Notes under the pieces: model-generated
Databases searched by the model: none
What the model saw: only the letters and a program-made list of their open reading frames with translations
What the model was told of the DNA's origin: nothing
Origin: Acestrorhynchus altus
Lineage: Eukaryota > Chordata > Actinopteri > Characiformes > Acestrorhynchidae
Reading direction: 5' to 3'
Assembly (NCBI GenBank): GCA_034509495.1
Contig: CM067522.1
Span: forward strand, 2,909,268-2,973,267
Length of the DNA: 64,000 nucleotides
Position numbers and translations under genes: made by a program
Part shown: positions 35,976 to 48,005 of the stretch, piece after piece
Position numbering within the stretch: position 1 is the first letter of the stretch
Layout: the number at the start of each line of letters is the position of its first letter

Positions 35976-36524
35976 AATCAGTTGTGAATAAATTTAGATT
36001 TGATTTCATTTGATCATTAAATTCGAGGCAAACTTCAGATACCAAACATGACTAAAGGCATGGAAGAGAAGCGTCTTCGCTGCTCATGAAGAGAGAACAT
36101 GACTGTTGAGAGAATATGAATCGGGGGAGGCAGGTTGGACGGTGTCATATAGTAACACCTAGCTCATCCTCTGACTCAGTGCTAATCCTGTTATATATGT
36201 CACTAGACGAAACCACACAAACACAAAAATATCTTTCTATACAGCAGATCAAAGGTGTGGATGTCCCTACATGAATTTTATAATCTTGGAAGATATTTTG
36301 GTCTGAAGAGCACAGTTGGGTTTTTGATAATTAATTTTAAGCATATGTTGAGAAGGATTTGCTACTAGTTTTGAGCAACAAGCTCCACATCTCTGCTTCA
36401 GATAACAAAATAAACTGTATAAACTTCTTCCAACACTTACTGTTTATGAACAGTTCATCCCCACAGTTGCAACAGAGGGACTAGTTACCACAGTTATAAT
36501 AAATATATTAAACGGTCTCATGTT

Positions 36525-36925
36525 TGGGGCTCTGAGTGGCTCAACGATCTAATGCGATAGCACTGTGAACGAATCCCAGGTCATGCTACTTGACATCAGC
36601 AGCTGGGGTCCGAGTGAGCAAAGCTGGCAGTGCTTTCTCAGGCTGGGTAGATGGCACTGTCTCTGCCATCCAGGGTCCTTACCCAGGGCCATGCTGGCCA
36701 CCACAGGTGTTGTATCTGAGCTGGAGAACCAGCGCATTCCTTCAAGAGCGTTGACCACCCAGCAGTGATGCAATGGCGATGGTTGGCTTCACACGTATCA
36801 GAGGAAGCATGTGCTTGTGGACAGCCCTGCGGACCCCGGACCCTGCATGGCTGGGGCCCTATAATGAAAATGGGGTGCCGTAACCAGCTGTACCCTGGGA
36901 TTAAGGTTTGATGCTATGCCCCTGA
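36525..36925 (+). mobile_element. SINE (family 2), long copy
   Basis: Head TTGGGGCTCTGAGTGGCTCA, then a B-box-like GAACGAATCCC near 36568, then 'ggctgggtagatggcactgt'. A second module includes 'gatgcaatggcgatggttgg' and 'tatcagaggaagcatgtgct'. No clear poly(A) tail or target duplication. Confidence 0.65.
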
Positions 36926-38458
36926 CCACAGTAGACAAGCAAGGTCTCTGCTTATGTGTATCTTCTTGGATAAAGCATCCCAGGTCACTCCTCATGAAGC
37001 TCAGGATCGTAGAGTGTGGTTATGTGACGATTCCATGTTTGTTATTCCAGTGGGCAGTCGTGGCCTCACCTCAACAGCTGGCTTTCTCCACTGCTATTCT
37101 AAACTGTGAAAAAGATTAGAGTTAGCAGAAAGTGTGTACAGATGTGACCAGCTGATTGGCAGGATTGAGAAAACAGCAGGCTTAGTTTGGAATAATGGGA
37201 TTAATCTGTAAACCAGTGTGAATATATTACAGCAAAAAGTAGGACTTGTTTGATCACAATAACACAAGACCCTCCTGAAACTGGCACACACACGTACACG
37301 CTGATCCCGACTCACGAGTGTCCTCGTCAATAATCTCCTTTGAATCGATCTGGCCGGTGTGAGGAGGTCACGTTGTAGGCCATTCAGACGCTGTATCGAT
37401 TGGCCGGAACTCGCATCTGCATCATAATCAGCTTATACACACCTTGGTGTTCCTCAGTATAGAGGCTGGAGGAACAGCGAGTGATGATTTATTCAAATTT
37501 ACAGTGATCAGTGATCCAAACGTATTATTTGTTTACTTGTTTTTCCAATCAGGTATGTTTGGTGCTAAAACAAATAGGAATCATCCAGTCAAGCATGATG
37601 TTTGAATTTAATCATATTATTTAATATAAACTACATTAGATTGTATGTAATGGAAACACAAAGGTGACAACAAATCCTACATGTTTCATGTTGTCATTCA
37701 TTTTATTTATTTTTTCATAACAATAGAAATATTTGAAGTATTCAAAGTGAATTACAAGTGGAACTATTTTCTTGGTGGAATATTCAAATTTTCTGTAAAT
37801 ATTTTGTAGTTAAATAAAGTTTGTAACTTGTCACTATAAAGACTTTAAGGCCTAATATATGTCAAAACTGCTCAGAATGCAGATAGAACCTTATAGCTCC
37901 GACGGGACCAAATGAGAACTGCACTTAAAATAAGCTTGAAATGAATTTTTAAATTAACTTTATACTATTAAGGCTTTTTTTTACATTTAAATATGAGTAG
38001 TATTGTGGTTGTGGTCATTATTTTGTCGCCTGGGTTGGTGTGTTTCTGCTTTCCCCTTTGTCTGATTGTGCATCTGTAATGTTATTTATGGATGGACACT
38101 TGTCCTGTCCTTGGTTTCTTAGCTACACGGTGTCTGGGCCTCTCTCCGTTTCCCTTCTCGTCTTTGTCCCTTCTTTCCGTCCTGCTCCAGCTTTACAGCA
38201 GATCACATTCGGATTGCTTCGACACCGTCTGAGACGGAGTGTAATTTCCCACTTCAGTGGCTCAATTTCGGGGCCCCTGTGGTGGACCACCCATCCAGAG
38301 AGAGAGGGGGAGAGGTGTCCTGGACACACTGACCCTCCTGGCCACTGGTGCTTGGCCCCCTGTCTGTCCCAAGAGCCTTGAATGCCAAGCCCTTTTGATC
38401 GCAGCGGGATGTGGCAAAAGTCATTTTAAGCCTGACAGTCAGACTATTTCTAATGTCT

Positions 38459-38461
<3 letters not shown>
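36926..38461. other. no gene recognised
   Basis: Unassigned. A 113-codon open frame at 38040-38381 lacks motifs and overlaps frames on the other strand. Confidence 0.4.

Positions 38462-38505
<44 letters not shown>
38462..38505. repeat. (CT)n microsatellite
   Basis: About 21 CT units. Confidence 0.95.
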
Positions 38506-38508
<3 letters not shown>

Positions 38509-38655
38509 ACACTACATATAAAACAAAAAAAAAAGCATAGGTCTAGCGCCCCCTTGTGTAGATTCTTCAGCTGGATAAATGGGAACGAGTGAGTTTGTTA
38601 CATTCCGGAGTCAGAAAATTCTACATCTAATTGATCTTTCAGTTGTGCTCTGGAC

Positions 38656-38960
38656 AAGCACAAGGTGGGTGTTTCTAATAAAGTGGCCAGTGAGTGGAAG
38701 CACAAGTTGAGGGTTTCCAATAAAGTGGCCAGTGAGTGGAAGCACAAGGCAGGTGTTTCTAATAAAGTGGCCAGTGAGTGGAAGCACAAGGCAGGTGTTT
38801 CCAGTAAAGTGGCCAGTGAGTGGAAGCACAAGTTGGGGGTTTCCAATAAAGTGGCCAGTGAGTGGAAGCACAAGGTGGGGGTTTCCAATAAAGTGGCCAG
38901 TGAGTGGAAACACAAGGTGGGGGTTTCCAATAAAGTGGCCAGTGAGTGGAAGTTCAAGGC
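38656..38960 (+). repeat. minisatellite, seven copies of a 42-bp unit from a transposon terminus
   Basis: The unit is built on 'AATAAAGTGGCCAGTGAGTGG' plus 'AAGCACAAG' and a variable 'GTGGGGGTTTCC' or 'GCAGGTGTTTCT'. Because 42 is a multiple of three, all seven copies read open in frame on both strands (plus-strand translation VSNKVASEWKHK), giving spurious frames of 100-136 codons. 'TTTCTAATAAAGTGGCC' is the end of a common fish DNA transposon, so the array likely arose by slippage at its tip. Confidence 0.9.
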
Positions 38961-40759
38961 AGGGATAATGAACAGTGGGCCTGTATACGGTTTAGGGCAG
39001 GTAGGCTATTTTGCACCCCCGAGGGCCTTTGCTGGTGTGAGATTGTCAGATGGCTCAGAGACAATAGCATTGTGAAGACACAAGCTGGAAAGAGGAAAAC
39101 AATGCCGGTTCTGTTTCTTCTTCTGGATACTAGTGCAATGAAATCTCAGCCACACAATGCAGTTGTAGCTACAAGATTATATAAACATATCGATCTGTTG
39201 TTTGTGTCATCTCTGCCCGAGCAGACCCTCAGTGGGATTTTGTACTTTCTCCCACAGATGCCCTTCTGGACATAATGTTGTGCAAAGTGTTCTTTATTAG
39301 GTGTCACGGTCGGGTTCTCTGGCATGGCCGAGGCGAGAGCGAGGCGCAAACTAATAAATAAACGTTGCTTTATTGGTTTCTGAAAGGTTTTGAACAACAT
39401 TACTAATATTTGTACACCGACAACTTTCACATCTAAAACTTTCCAGCACCTGCTCTCCGTGAGCAGTCTCACCCAATGAGACGCCAGTCCAGATCTTAGG
39501 CTGAGTTCATAGCTGTGGACTAAATTGATGCAACTACAGTTCATTTAATATTTCTATGTGTGTTTTAAAACTGACAAGTTTAACAACCTTCAGATATGAA
39601 ACTTGTGGGCAGTGAAAATATGACAAGTACAAAGACCTGCTTCATTTCGATGCACGATGAGGCTAAAAGGCAAGTTATAAAGCAGGAAACGAGAATATTC
39701 TACAGACGCTGCCACTTGTGTCCACCTTCCAAAACCACAAGGTCAGGTGACGGGTCACAAGTTGCCCATGTGTGCGAGTGGGCGTGTGATACTCTGCGAT
39801 GATCTAGTGCCCTCTCTAAGGGGTATTACTCTTTTGAGCCCTCTCGTGACCCCAGTTATCACCACTTGCGATGTAAAGCAGATGGAAAGTCATTAATCGA
39901 GTGATTTAATTAATAAGGTTGATGTTACTTACAGCGAATGAAAACGAGGACGCCACCCTTCAGCATTATTCACGTAAATTAGTGACTGATAGTGTCTGTT
40001 GTTTGCAAAATTAGCATTAATGGCAGAAATATTTTAAGTAATTTTAACACTTTTCACTATGAAAGTAAACTTTAATTTTTAATTTTTAAACACTGTTGTT
40101 TTTTTTTTTTGATGACTTGGCATAAGTCTCAAAAACAACCTCGCCTTGTTTATTTGGGGAGTCTCAGTTGTAACAATTTATGAAACAACCTGCACCATGT
40201 TTGGAGGCTGTACTTTAAACCTGTCTAGCTCTCACTGGGCCTTTTCCCGCCAACACACAATGGTTTCATTCTGTTTCACAAACCCAATTTTAACTGCTCG
40301 GCACATTTACACCAACAAAAATAGGTTCCAAACGTTGGTTTGCAGCAGGAACCGAAGAGTAGGTTTTTCAGCACAAGCTGCTGTGGGCGTGTCTAGTTGT
40401 ACAGGAGCAAGGAGTAATGAAGTACCAATCATCTCGCACTGTGTCATCATCTTATCGCCAAAAATTGATCCTTGTTTGCTTTTTGGAGAAAAACTATTGT
40501 CTGTAACAGCAAATACGCTCGCAGGTGGTCTATACACGCTACCGTCTTCTCACTTTCATTTACCGATGCTGTGCAGTGCCCTCTGTTGTCGTATTCTATG
40601 ACTTATCCTTGACTAACCTGGTGTGCACCAGTTAAAAGAACACCAACTTTCTTATAAGCCCAAACAGAACCAGTTCTAGAACCAGTGTTTTGTCGAAAAA
40701 GGCCTAACTGTGAGTTATCTTCAAAATGGTACTTAATGACTAAGGCTGTGTGTTGGCAA
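38961..40759. other. no gene recognised; possible decayed repeats
   Basis: 40150-40700 includes 'agaacaccaactttcttata' and 'aaccagttctagaaccagtg', which resemble a fish MITE. No supportable exon. Confidence 0.4.
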
Positions 40760-41095
40760 GAGCTTGGCGATATGTATCACAATAAATATTGATTACAAAT
40801 AAATATATTGCAATATTATGATACTGTCAGCAATATAATGTTATATTACATTAATATAAATTAAAGTTTAGGGAAAATATCATATAAAAACAATAAACAC
40901 ATAAGATCTAATAAGACGATCTGAAGACACTGCTATGTAGTTCTCAGGGTTTAAGTGCAACCGTGGTGAACCACCACCTTTGCATGGACACTATTAATTA
41001 AAATCAATACTGTGTTTTTGAGCATCAGTTCAGTATCACTGAACATAACATTGCGATACTTCAGTGTATTGATATCGATAAATCTTCCCTTCAGT
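40760..41095. mobile_element. possible MITE rich in ATATTGCGATAT-type words
   Basis: Left text 'ggcgatatgtatcacaataa' and right text 'ttgcgatacttcagtgtatt' with 'gatatcgataaat' are rough inverses, as in the GGGCTGCA element class. Decayed. Confidence 0.35.
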
Positions 41096-41379
41096 TACAG
41101 CAGTGCATTACTTTTCAGGGTAACTGTGGAGGATTATCTTCTGGTTGCTGTCGATATTTAAATGACACTGCTTTGGAAAATGAGTCGATGACCCTGTTCA
41201 ACTTGTCGTGTTCCATTTTCCCGTTATTTTGTGCATCTCTCCCCCTCGTGATGTTTTTTTTTTTTCTAGGTCTAGATAACACATCTTTTCGTAATGGTAT
41301 CCTGGCAATGCCCCACTTCTCTCCGCGTGAAGTTTCCAAAGTGTTCAGAACTTTCTTGACCTTTGATTAACCTGAGAGT

Positions 41380-41815
41380 TTATTTAAAACTCAGACGACG
41401 GTGCCGTCACGCTTGTTTTTTATCGAGGCAGTGTTTCTGCAGGGAACTGGCACATTTGTTGTGACTCTTCATGCTGGTTTATACATTTAGCAAAGCAGAA
41501 TGTGGCGCTTCTGTAATTAGCGAGTCTAATGTATTAGGAGCGGCAGACCTCCGTGGTGCAGGTGAAGTGTATTTTTGTCTTTTTTTGCGGCACGCGGCCG
41601 GCTGTAATGAAATGCATGGAGGTCCAAAAGGAGCAGTAGGAGGTTCCCTCAGGGGACACGCTCAGCAGGGAGAAAGTCAAGGATGTGGAAAGTAGGCTCA
41701 TTTTAATGTGAATGTTATGAATAGCCTGTGGCCAGAAGTGAATTTGATGGCATTGTTTTCCAGGCGCCAGGTGATGTGATTGTTGTGTGCAGGAGGGACA
41801 CTCAGCAGTCACTGA
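41380..41815. other. conserved-looking noncoding block
   Basis: Repeat-free, with 'gcttctgtaattagcgagtc', 'ggccggctgtaatgaaatgc' and 'cattttaatgtgaatg'. Retains CpGs. Candidate enhancer by texture only. Confidence 0.3.
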
Positions 41816-41954
41816 AGTCAGATGTTCGGACACGTTGCCCTGAACGTACAGTCGTGTTGGGTAGTTTGCATATATTCCTCATGGACATGAATGTCAATGC
41901 AATGCAGATTTGTCCGGACTGTTCTCTTTTTGGGCAGAATGGCTTTCAGCTGTT

Positions 41955-42145
41955 TGTCTGAATGTTTGTGGACACCCCTTCTAAAGAAAGCATTCAGTTG
42001 CTTCAAGTTGCAAATGCACCCACACAGCTTGTCTAATCCTTTTGGAGAAGTACTCTCTGGAGCAGATAAACATGAACTGATTTGACCATGCCTAATACCT
42101 GGTGTGGGTTTGAGGGGTATAAAGCCCCTCAGAATTAAGCTTTTG
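41955..42145. mobile_element. nonautonomous 'GTGGACACCCCTTCTAA' element, copy 3 (5' half)
   Basis: Carries 'tgtttgtggacaccccttct', 'cacccacacagcttgtctaa', 'gagaagtactctctggagca', 'gataaacatgaac' and 'gaggggtataaagcccctc'. Matches the first half of the 27.7-kb copy. A G-run follows near 42158. Confidence 0.65.
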
Positions 42146-42184
42146 AAATGAGTTTGGGGGGGGGGGGTGACATTCAACATCTTG

Positions 42185-42535
42185 ACTTCCCTAACACTTT
42201 GTAGCTGAACGCAATCAAATCCTTACATCAGTGCTGCAAAATCTAGTAGAATGGTTTCAGTAGAGATACTCAACTTTACTTCGTTTCCTGGCACAGACCT
42301 GACTTTAAAGTACAGTCCACATACTTTGAATAGGGTTGAGGTCAGGACGTTAAGGCCATTACAAAAGCTTAGCCTGTTAATGTCCCCCAAATTCCAGCTG
42401 ATGGTTGGAGTTTCTCCTAAAGACTGCTAAAGTAGTCCTTAATTATTCCATCTACTTTGTACAAAATACCTGTTCCACTAGCAGCAAAATAGTCCCAAAG
42501 CAGAATGCTACCACCACTGCGCTTGACAGTTGATA
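42185..42535 (-). mobile_element. Tc1-like relic, antisense, left part (interrupted)
   Basis: Antisense Tc1 text: 'gaatagggttgaggtcagga', 'attccatctactttgt', 'agtcccaaagcagaatgcta' and 'ccaccactgcgcttgacagt'. The last two are the reverse of the KHGGGS-MLWG block. The element is split by the insertion at 42536-43513 and resumes at 43514. Confidence 0.75.
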
Positions 42536-43513
42536 TACAGTCTTGCAAAAGTATTCAAAAAAGTATTGTGCTTTTTACCTATTTTTTTTTTTACGTTACA
42601 ACCTGTATTTAATTGTTTATTATATGTGATGTATCTGCAAAATATAGTTGGTGAAGTGAGCAGAGAGCAACACAGAGACCAAAGGTAGCCCTGAAGGAGC
42701 TGCAGAGTTCCCAAGCGGACACTCCATAGAACTGGGCTTTGTGGAAGAGTGGCCAGAAAGGAGTCTTTACTTACAGACAAAAATAGGAATTATCATTTTG
42801 AATTTGCCAAAAGACATGTGAGAGACTCTCCAAATATATGGAGGAGGGTGCTCTGGTCAGATGAGACCAAAATAGAACTTTTTGGCCACCAAGATAAGAT
42901 GCAAAATAAGGTGCAAAACCTTACCCCAAGAACACCATCCCCCCAGTGAAACATGGTGGTGGCAGCATCATGCTGTTGGGATGTGTTTCAGCAGCAGGGA
43001 CGGGTAAACTGGTCTGAGTTGAGGGTGCTAAATTCAAGGATGCTCTTGAGCAAAACCTGTTTCGGACTGTCCGTGATTTTAGCCTGGGCTGGAGGTTCAC
43101 CTTCCAACAAGAGGATGACCCAAAGCATACTGCTAAAGCAACACTCGGGTGGTTTAAAGGGAAATGTGAAAATGTATTGGAATGGCCTAGTCAAAGCCCG
43201 GACCATTATCCAATTGAGAATCTGTGGTCAGACTTGATTTCTGTTCACCAGTGGCAACGTAAATGGAGCAGTTTTGCCTTGAGGAATGGGCAAAAATCCC
43301 AGTAGCAAAATGTGGCAAGTTAATAGAGATTCATCCAAAGCAGCTTGCAGCTGTAATTTCTGTTAATCTTCCCTATTTGTTGTTTATTTCACAATTGGAG
43401 GCATGTTTTGTAAATGAAATGATGCAAACCCTCAATCAATTTTAATTCCAGGTTGTGGTGTAGCAAAACATGAAAAATGCCAAAGGGCTTGAATACATTC
43501 ACAAGGTACTGTA
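42536..43513 (+). mobile_element. Tc1-like transposon, nearly end to end, inserted in another Tc1
   Basis: The left end is TA then CAGTCTTGCAAAAGTATTCA; the right end is the inverse of a closely similar word (CAGTACCTTGTGAATGTATT), again followed by TA. The interior codes, with frameshifts, for SDETKIELFGH near 42858-42890, VKHGGGSIMLL near 42948-42980, EDDPKHTAKAT near 43112-43145, and LEWPSQSPDHYPIENLWSDL near 43180-43240. The DD34E core is therefore visible: first D in SDET, second in the DDPKH region, E in PIENLW. Length about 980 bp with internal deletions. Broken frame, so inactive. Confidence 0.85.
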
Positions 43514-43700
43514 GTGTTCTTGCCTCACCTTCCATAGACACCTCTCTGGCCAAACAATCAGCTGTGAAGTGTAATCGAGCTTGAAAGTGTTGATTATTGA
43601 TTAGGAGCTTCTTTCTTGGCAATGTACAACTTGCTGAACTGTGCCACCAGCTTCCAGTTTATTGCAGGCCTGTGTTTGGTGATTCCCGGGTTGTTATAGT
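43514..43700 (-). mobile_element. Tc1-like relic, antisense, right part (continues 42185-42535)
   Basis: Resumes with 'gtgttcttgcctcacc', the text expected directly after '...cttgacagttgata' in this family. Then come 'ctttcttggcaatgtacaac', 'ccaccagcttccagtttatt' and 'tggtgattcccgggttgtta'. Confidence 0.65.
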
Positions 43701-44199
43701 AACAATAGCACACATTTCAAGAAATGGTCGAATGAATTTCGACATCCTTTTATTTATTTAACCAATATTTAAACCACTAAATCCCATTACGACCACAGAT
43801 GTCTTGTACAAGGGAATGCTGGGATTCAATGACTTGCTCTTGACTTGGTCTCTTCGACTGGTCTTGGCTTTGACTCAGCATGGCTTGGACTTGACCCATA
43901 CAAAATGTTGGCCTCTGTCTTGGCTTGGACTCGGTGTACAGACTAAATGCACAGCTGTGAGGGTGGCCAAAAACATCAGTTATAGCTTATGAAAGCAACA
44001 GTTGCTTGACAGCCTAGCAGAGCATGTGGAACAGTTCTACACATCGAGGATCTTCAGAAACGGGGGCTGCTTTCCTGGCCTTGTCTGAAGTCGATTCCGA
44101 GCAGCTTCTGGATTTGTTTATGTGAAATCAGTGTCTTCATCAAACATCTTCAGAAAGAATTTTTTTAGAAGCCAATACTCGGCGGGAATGCAAGAAGAG
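43701..44199. repeat. CTTGGACTTGACC-rich low-copy tandem text; otherwise unassigned
   Basis: 43840-43935 repeats words such as 'gacttggtct', 'tcttggctttgactc', 'ggcttggacttgacc' and 'ggcttggactcggtg'. This is a short degenerate repeat. No gene. Confidence 0.45.
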
Positions 44200-44665
44200 C
44201 GTTTACCGAGTGCCTTGTTCATAAGACATGCCAGAAATCCGTCCATTTGAAAACTCTTGCATCTTTCCAACAACAGCCCGAGTGCAATTCAGTCATTTTC
44301 AGCTGCATTTGATTCTTCTGCGTAGATTTTTCTTCTTCCTGTCTGCTTTCCTTTCTTTCATTTCCCTGGGTGTTTGCTAATTACCTGTCAGTAATTGGTG
44401 CTGCTTTCTCTCCGCCGCCACAGACTAGTTTTCTGCCGCCGAGCCCATTGCCAGAAATAATTTGTCTAACGAATGTGACAAAACAGATGGAATTGAACCA
44501 TCTAGAAGTCTTTATTTTTGGCTTCGGGCCTGTCAACAAGGGGATCATGAGCCACATCTCCATATTTCTTCCACCAATTAGTCACAAGCAAATGGCGCAA
44601 CAAGCAACGGCGAAGCTCATCACAGCGAAGCTGCCAATTAATTTCGGAAACCATTAGATCAGATG
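44200..44665. other. strong conserved-looking noncoding block
   Basis: Repeat-free, with evenly balanced composition and retained CpGs. Carries 'gctaattacctgtcagtaat', 'caccaattagtcac' and 'gctgccaattaatttcgg'. It is open for 95 codons on the plus strand (44370-44657), but with no known motif and no splice signals. In my judgement it is the most enhancer-like block of the window, along with 54.64-55.02 and 63.4-63.9 kb. Needs alignment to confirm. Confidence 0.4.
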
Positions 44666-46329
44666 AGTGAGCAAATCAGAGCAGCATCTTACAGCTACAG
44701 TTGCCTCATTGGCTGCATTGTATTCCTGGCAAAGGGGAGCATTGTTTACTTGCAGCCTGGTTGTGGACTGGCTGGCTGACTGAGGAGCGTACTGTAAAAG
44801 ACTGGGGATTGTACAGTAAGGGTAAATGCCTCCTCATTAAGAATGGTGCTTGTTTATTGTAGTGCTAGATAAGGTCTCAACCAGGTCTAGATCTGACTTT
44901 AAAAACATGCCATTTTTCTTTGAGAAAAATACAGAACAATTTCTATGTATTGGCTGAAATGTAACACATTAATTATGCCACAGTTTTATATTGATATTTT
45001 ACCCCCAGGATGCATTGACTTAAAGTTTTGGTATCTCTTGGTCTTCATGACCGATGGGACCAGACACTTATGGTCCCGACATTTGGGTAAAGGCTGACCG
45101 AACAAGATTACAGCTGAATTTTTTCTGTGTTGGGTGGCTGGTCTCACTCTTGGGCATAAGATGAGAAGCTCATTTGAGACGAGAAGGTGTAACTTTTACC
45201 AGAAACAACCAACTATGAAGAAACCCCAAGGAAGCTGTCGAGATTTCCTGGTAGGCCTGGGAACATCTGGGGATCCCTTAAGTGGAGCTGGTGGAATTAC
45301 TGTGCTTATTATTCCCATATTTAGCATATCTATACATGTAAAAACACAGCCAGTTCCGGTTTTGGGAACACCTCGCAGACAACCCCAGACCCCTGGAGCT
45401 GTGACCCCTGGAGCCCTACCGTACTTTAGTTTACAGTATTGTAATACAGTATTTCACGCACACCTTCAAAACGTCAACTTTACCTGAGAAGGAAAAATAA
45501 CCTCCAATAGAAAATGATGTAAAAGGTTTATTAAAGATATTTTGGATCATTTTGATCTGAAAAACAGCTCCATTTTCAAGTGCATGCAGTTTAACTCTTT
45601 ATAGGTTCACTTTCAGTGTGTTTAGTGTTCAATCAGGAAGCTCAGAATGATATATGAGTGCCTCTGTATTAGAATATAATGAAGAAATTCATGCATGTTC
45701 ATAATTTCATATAAAAGTTTGAGTCAGATTTTATATTCATGACATGTTTCATACCTTTTTTCCTCTCATGACCAGGGTGGCTTATAACTCATTAAAATCA
45801 AAAGTCCAGAATCTCACATTATTACAGTATGCAAATTCAGGTTTGACTAACAAACAAATTGGAATTCAAATTTAAAAAAGAAGTTGGGAAAAGCTTGAAA
45901 TATCACTTTTTACGTCCAATGAATATAAAATCATATTGAAAAATTATGAATGAAAATAAAGTGTATTATAAGAGTGATGAAAAGATCATATGACCAGTGG
46001 ACTTGGTCTATATTAAGTGTGCCTTAGTATAATTGTAAGTACATTTAAGTATACTTTGAGTATTCCGTAAGTCTGCATTTACTTAGCAGATTTGACTGAC
46101 AGTTGACCTGCAGTGTCTGGTTCGAGTGTTCGCCTCCAAGCTCAGGTTTAAACCTTACAGAAACAAAATTTAGGCTTGGCTGATCATCTGCAACTGGGGG
46201 AAGGTGACTCTTTTTGCCATAGCATTCCTTTAATATAAATGCATATATCATTGTTATCCAACAAATGGTTGACTGGCTCCCAATCTTAGGAAGGCAGTGA
46301 TCCGGATAAAATTTCCAAATGAATTAGAC
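44666..46329. other. no gene recognised
   Basis: A 117-codon open frame at 45134-45487 lacks motifs and probably overlies an old repeat. The rest is AT-rich. Confidence 0.4.
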
Positions 46330-46575
46330 CTTAGCATTTCAATAAACGTGCTGAGATTAGATTTGCCCTCATCATTTGATCAGCAGAAGAAATAAAGGAG
46401 GGGCATCTTCCCCTGAGGTGAGCTCTTTTTCTCCAGATTACAGTTTGGGCACATCTGATTGAAGGTTTTTATCATCTTAGAGATGATTAAGGCTTGTGCT
46501 TTAAATGAAATACTTAAATTAGCGGACTGTTGGTCCTCATTATGCTCGCAGATCATGTGTTTTACCTGTTTGAAA
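46330..46575. other. conserved-looking noncoding block
   Basis: Text such as 'gctgagattagatttgccct', 'catcatttgatcagcagaag' and 'ttagagatgattaaggcttg' is repeat-free and carries TAAT/GATTA homeobox-like cores. Inferred. Confidence 0.3.
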
Positions 46576-47280
46576 ATGTAGCTCTATTGATACCAGGGTA
46601 TCAATAAGGAGTAGTATCTACTTCTACTCTTTAGGAAGGCTTCCCACCATGTTGTGAGGAACATTTGATTGCACACAGCCTCATGAGAGCATCACCGAAC
46701 CATTCCAAAGGTAATGGATGGAGCTCCATCACTACAGAGAACAGCCCAAAGCTAAAGGGGCTTTCTACCCTTCTACTTCATGCTTGGCATTCAGCATCAC
46801 AACTTATTAAATGTGGGTCCTGACTTCCTTACTAAGTGATAAACGCCCTTTACGCACTTATTAATGCAAGATTTGTCTATAAAAATAGCAATTTCAAGTA
46901 TATAATGATTCATTGCTTTACTAAGTGGATTTCGTTGTGAATCACTGGTTACTTGAGCTTTTTCAGTCAGTAAACTGCTTTGACACAGCAGGCTTTTGGC
47001 GATTTGAAGTGCTGTATATAAACGAGTCACGGCTGATTTCAACTGCTGTTTGAATTGTTGCACCATTCTGGCGACTCCTCTTCACTCGTCTGCCCCGTGA
47101 TTCACGCCATTTCCATTCCGGAGTTACATTTTACTTGATTTCATATTCAGACATCTGTTAAATGGTTGCGGCAGCTGGAAACATGGACTCTGGAAATGTG
47201 CCGGGCCGAACGGTTCTGAGCAGGGAGGGTAACGCTTCCGAAGGCTTTTCCGCAAGCACACTGGTCCACACAAAATTCAC
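46576..47280. other. no gene recognised
   Basis: Unassigned spacer between a conserved-looking block and a dispersed repeat. Confidence 0.35.
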
Positions 47281-47760
47281 ATGTATGTTTCCAGTATTTG
47301 GCAGACGCCCTTATCCAGAGCAACTTGCAAAAGTGCTTTGCTGTTCCTAGTTAGAAGAGGCTAGAAGATACCTCTAGAAATACTCTTGACAGACATGGTC
47401 TTTACTCAGCATTTGAATACAGCTGTGACTCAGTTGTTCGGACCTCCAGGGGAAGTTCGTTCCACCAGTTGGGTGCCAGGACAGAATAGAGTCTGGATAC
47501 TCGCCTTCCTTGTGTCCGTAGAGACGGTGGGTCAAGCTCATCTGTCCTTGATGCTCTTGGGCTCTTGGTACAGATCGAGTTTTGACTGTTGCCATCATGT
47601 ACAGAGGTGCTGGTTCATTTTTGGTTTGTAGGCCAGCATCAAGGTTTTTGAATCTGATGTTCAGCTACAGGAAGCCAGTGAAGGGAACGAAGAAGAGGAG
47701 TTACATGACTGAACTTGGCACAAGACACTAACAAACATCTAACACTACTTGGGGCCACAG
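47281..47760. repeat. dispersed fish repeat ('GCAGACGCCCTTATCCAGAG' type)
   Basis: Contains 'ggcagacgcccttatccaga' and 'gttcgttccaccagttgggt'. Also 'gccaggacagaatagagtct' and 'ctacaggaagccagtgaagg'. These words occur widely in fish genomes. Element class not resolved. Confidence 0.55.
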
Positions 47761-47764
47761 AACC

Positions 47765-48005
47765 CTTCCAATCTACAAACCTTCCAATCTGGCAACCCAA
47801 ATTTGTTCTATTAGTGCTGGTCATATGCACATAAACTCTGAAAATCATCACTGTAGCTAACATATTAAGAAGATCTGCACATGCCAAAAAGATGTGCTGT
47901 GTGCACAGGCGTGCAGGAACCAGACAAGACTCAATAAATGATGAAGCGATGGGGGAGGGCGCTGCACTCTGCTCTGCTGGGAACCATTCGCTGGGAAGAC
48001 GCAGA
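47765..48005 (+). repeat. direct repeat, copy A (partner at 49145-49360)
   Basis: Shares long near-identical text with copy B: 'ccttccaatctggcaaccca', 'ttgttctattagtgctggtc', 'ctctgaaaatcatcact', 'actcaataaatgatgaagcg' and 'atgggggagggcgctgcact'. The spacing is about 1.38 kb in the same orientation. It could be two insertions of one element or a local duplication. Confidence 0.85.

Noticed and set aside
38598..39075. Open frames of 100-136 codons on both strands with repeating SNKVASEWKHK-type units
   Set aside because: They are translations of the 42-bp minisatellite, open in several registers because the period is a multiple of three. No start context, splice sites or homology.
41240..41370. 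Poly-T plus CTAG acceptor followed by an open stretch (LDNTSFRNGILAMPHFSP)
   Set aside because: The acceptor resembles a splice site, but there is no donor before the stop and no recognisable peptide.
44370..44657. 95-codon plus-strand frame as a possible gene
   Set aside because: Sits in a conserved-looking AT-motif-rich block without splice sites. A noncoding element is more likely.
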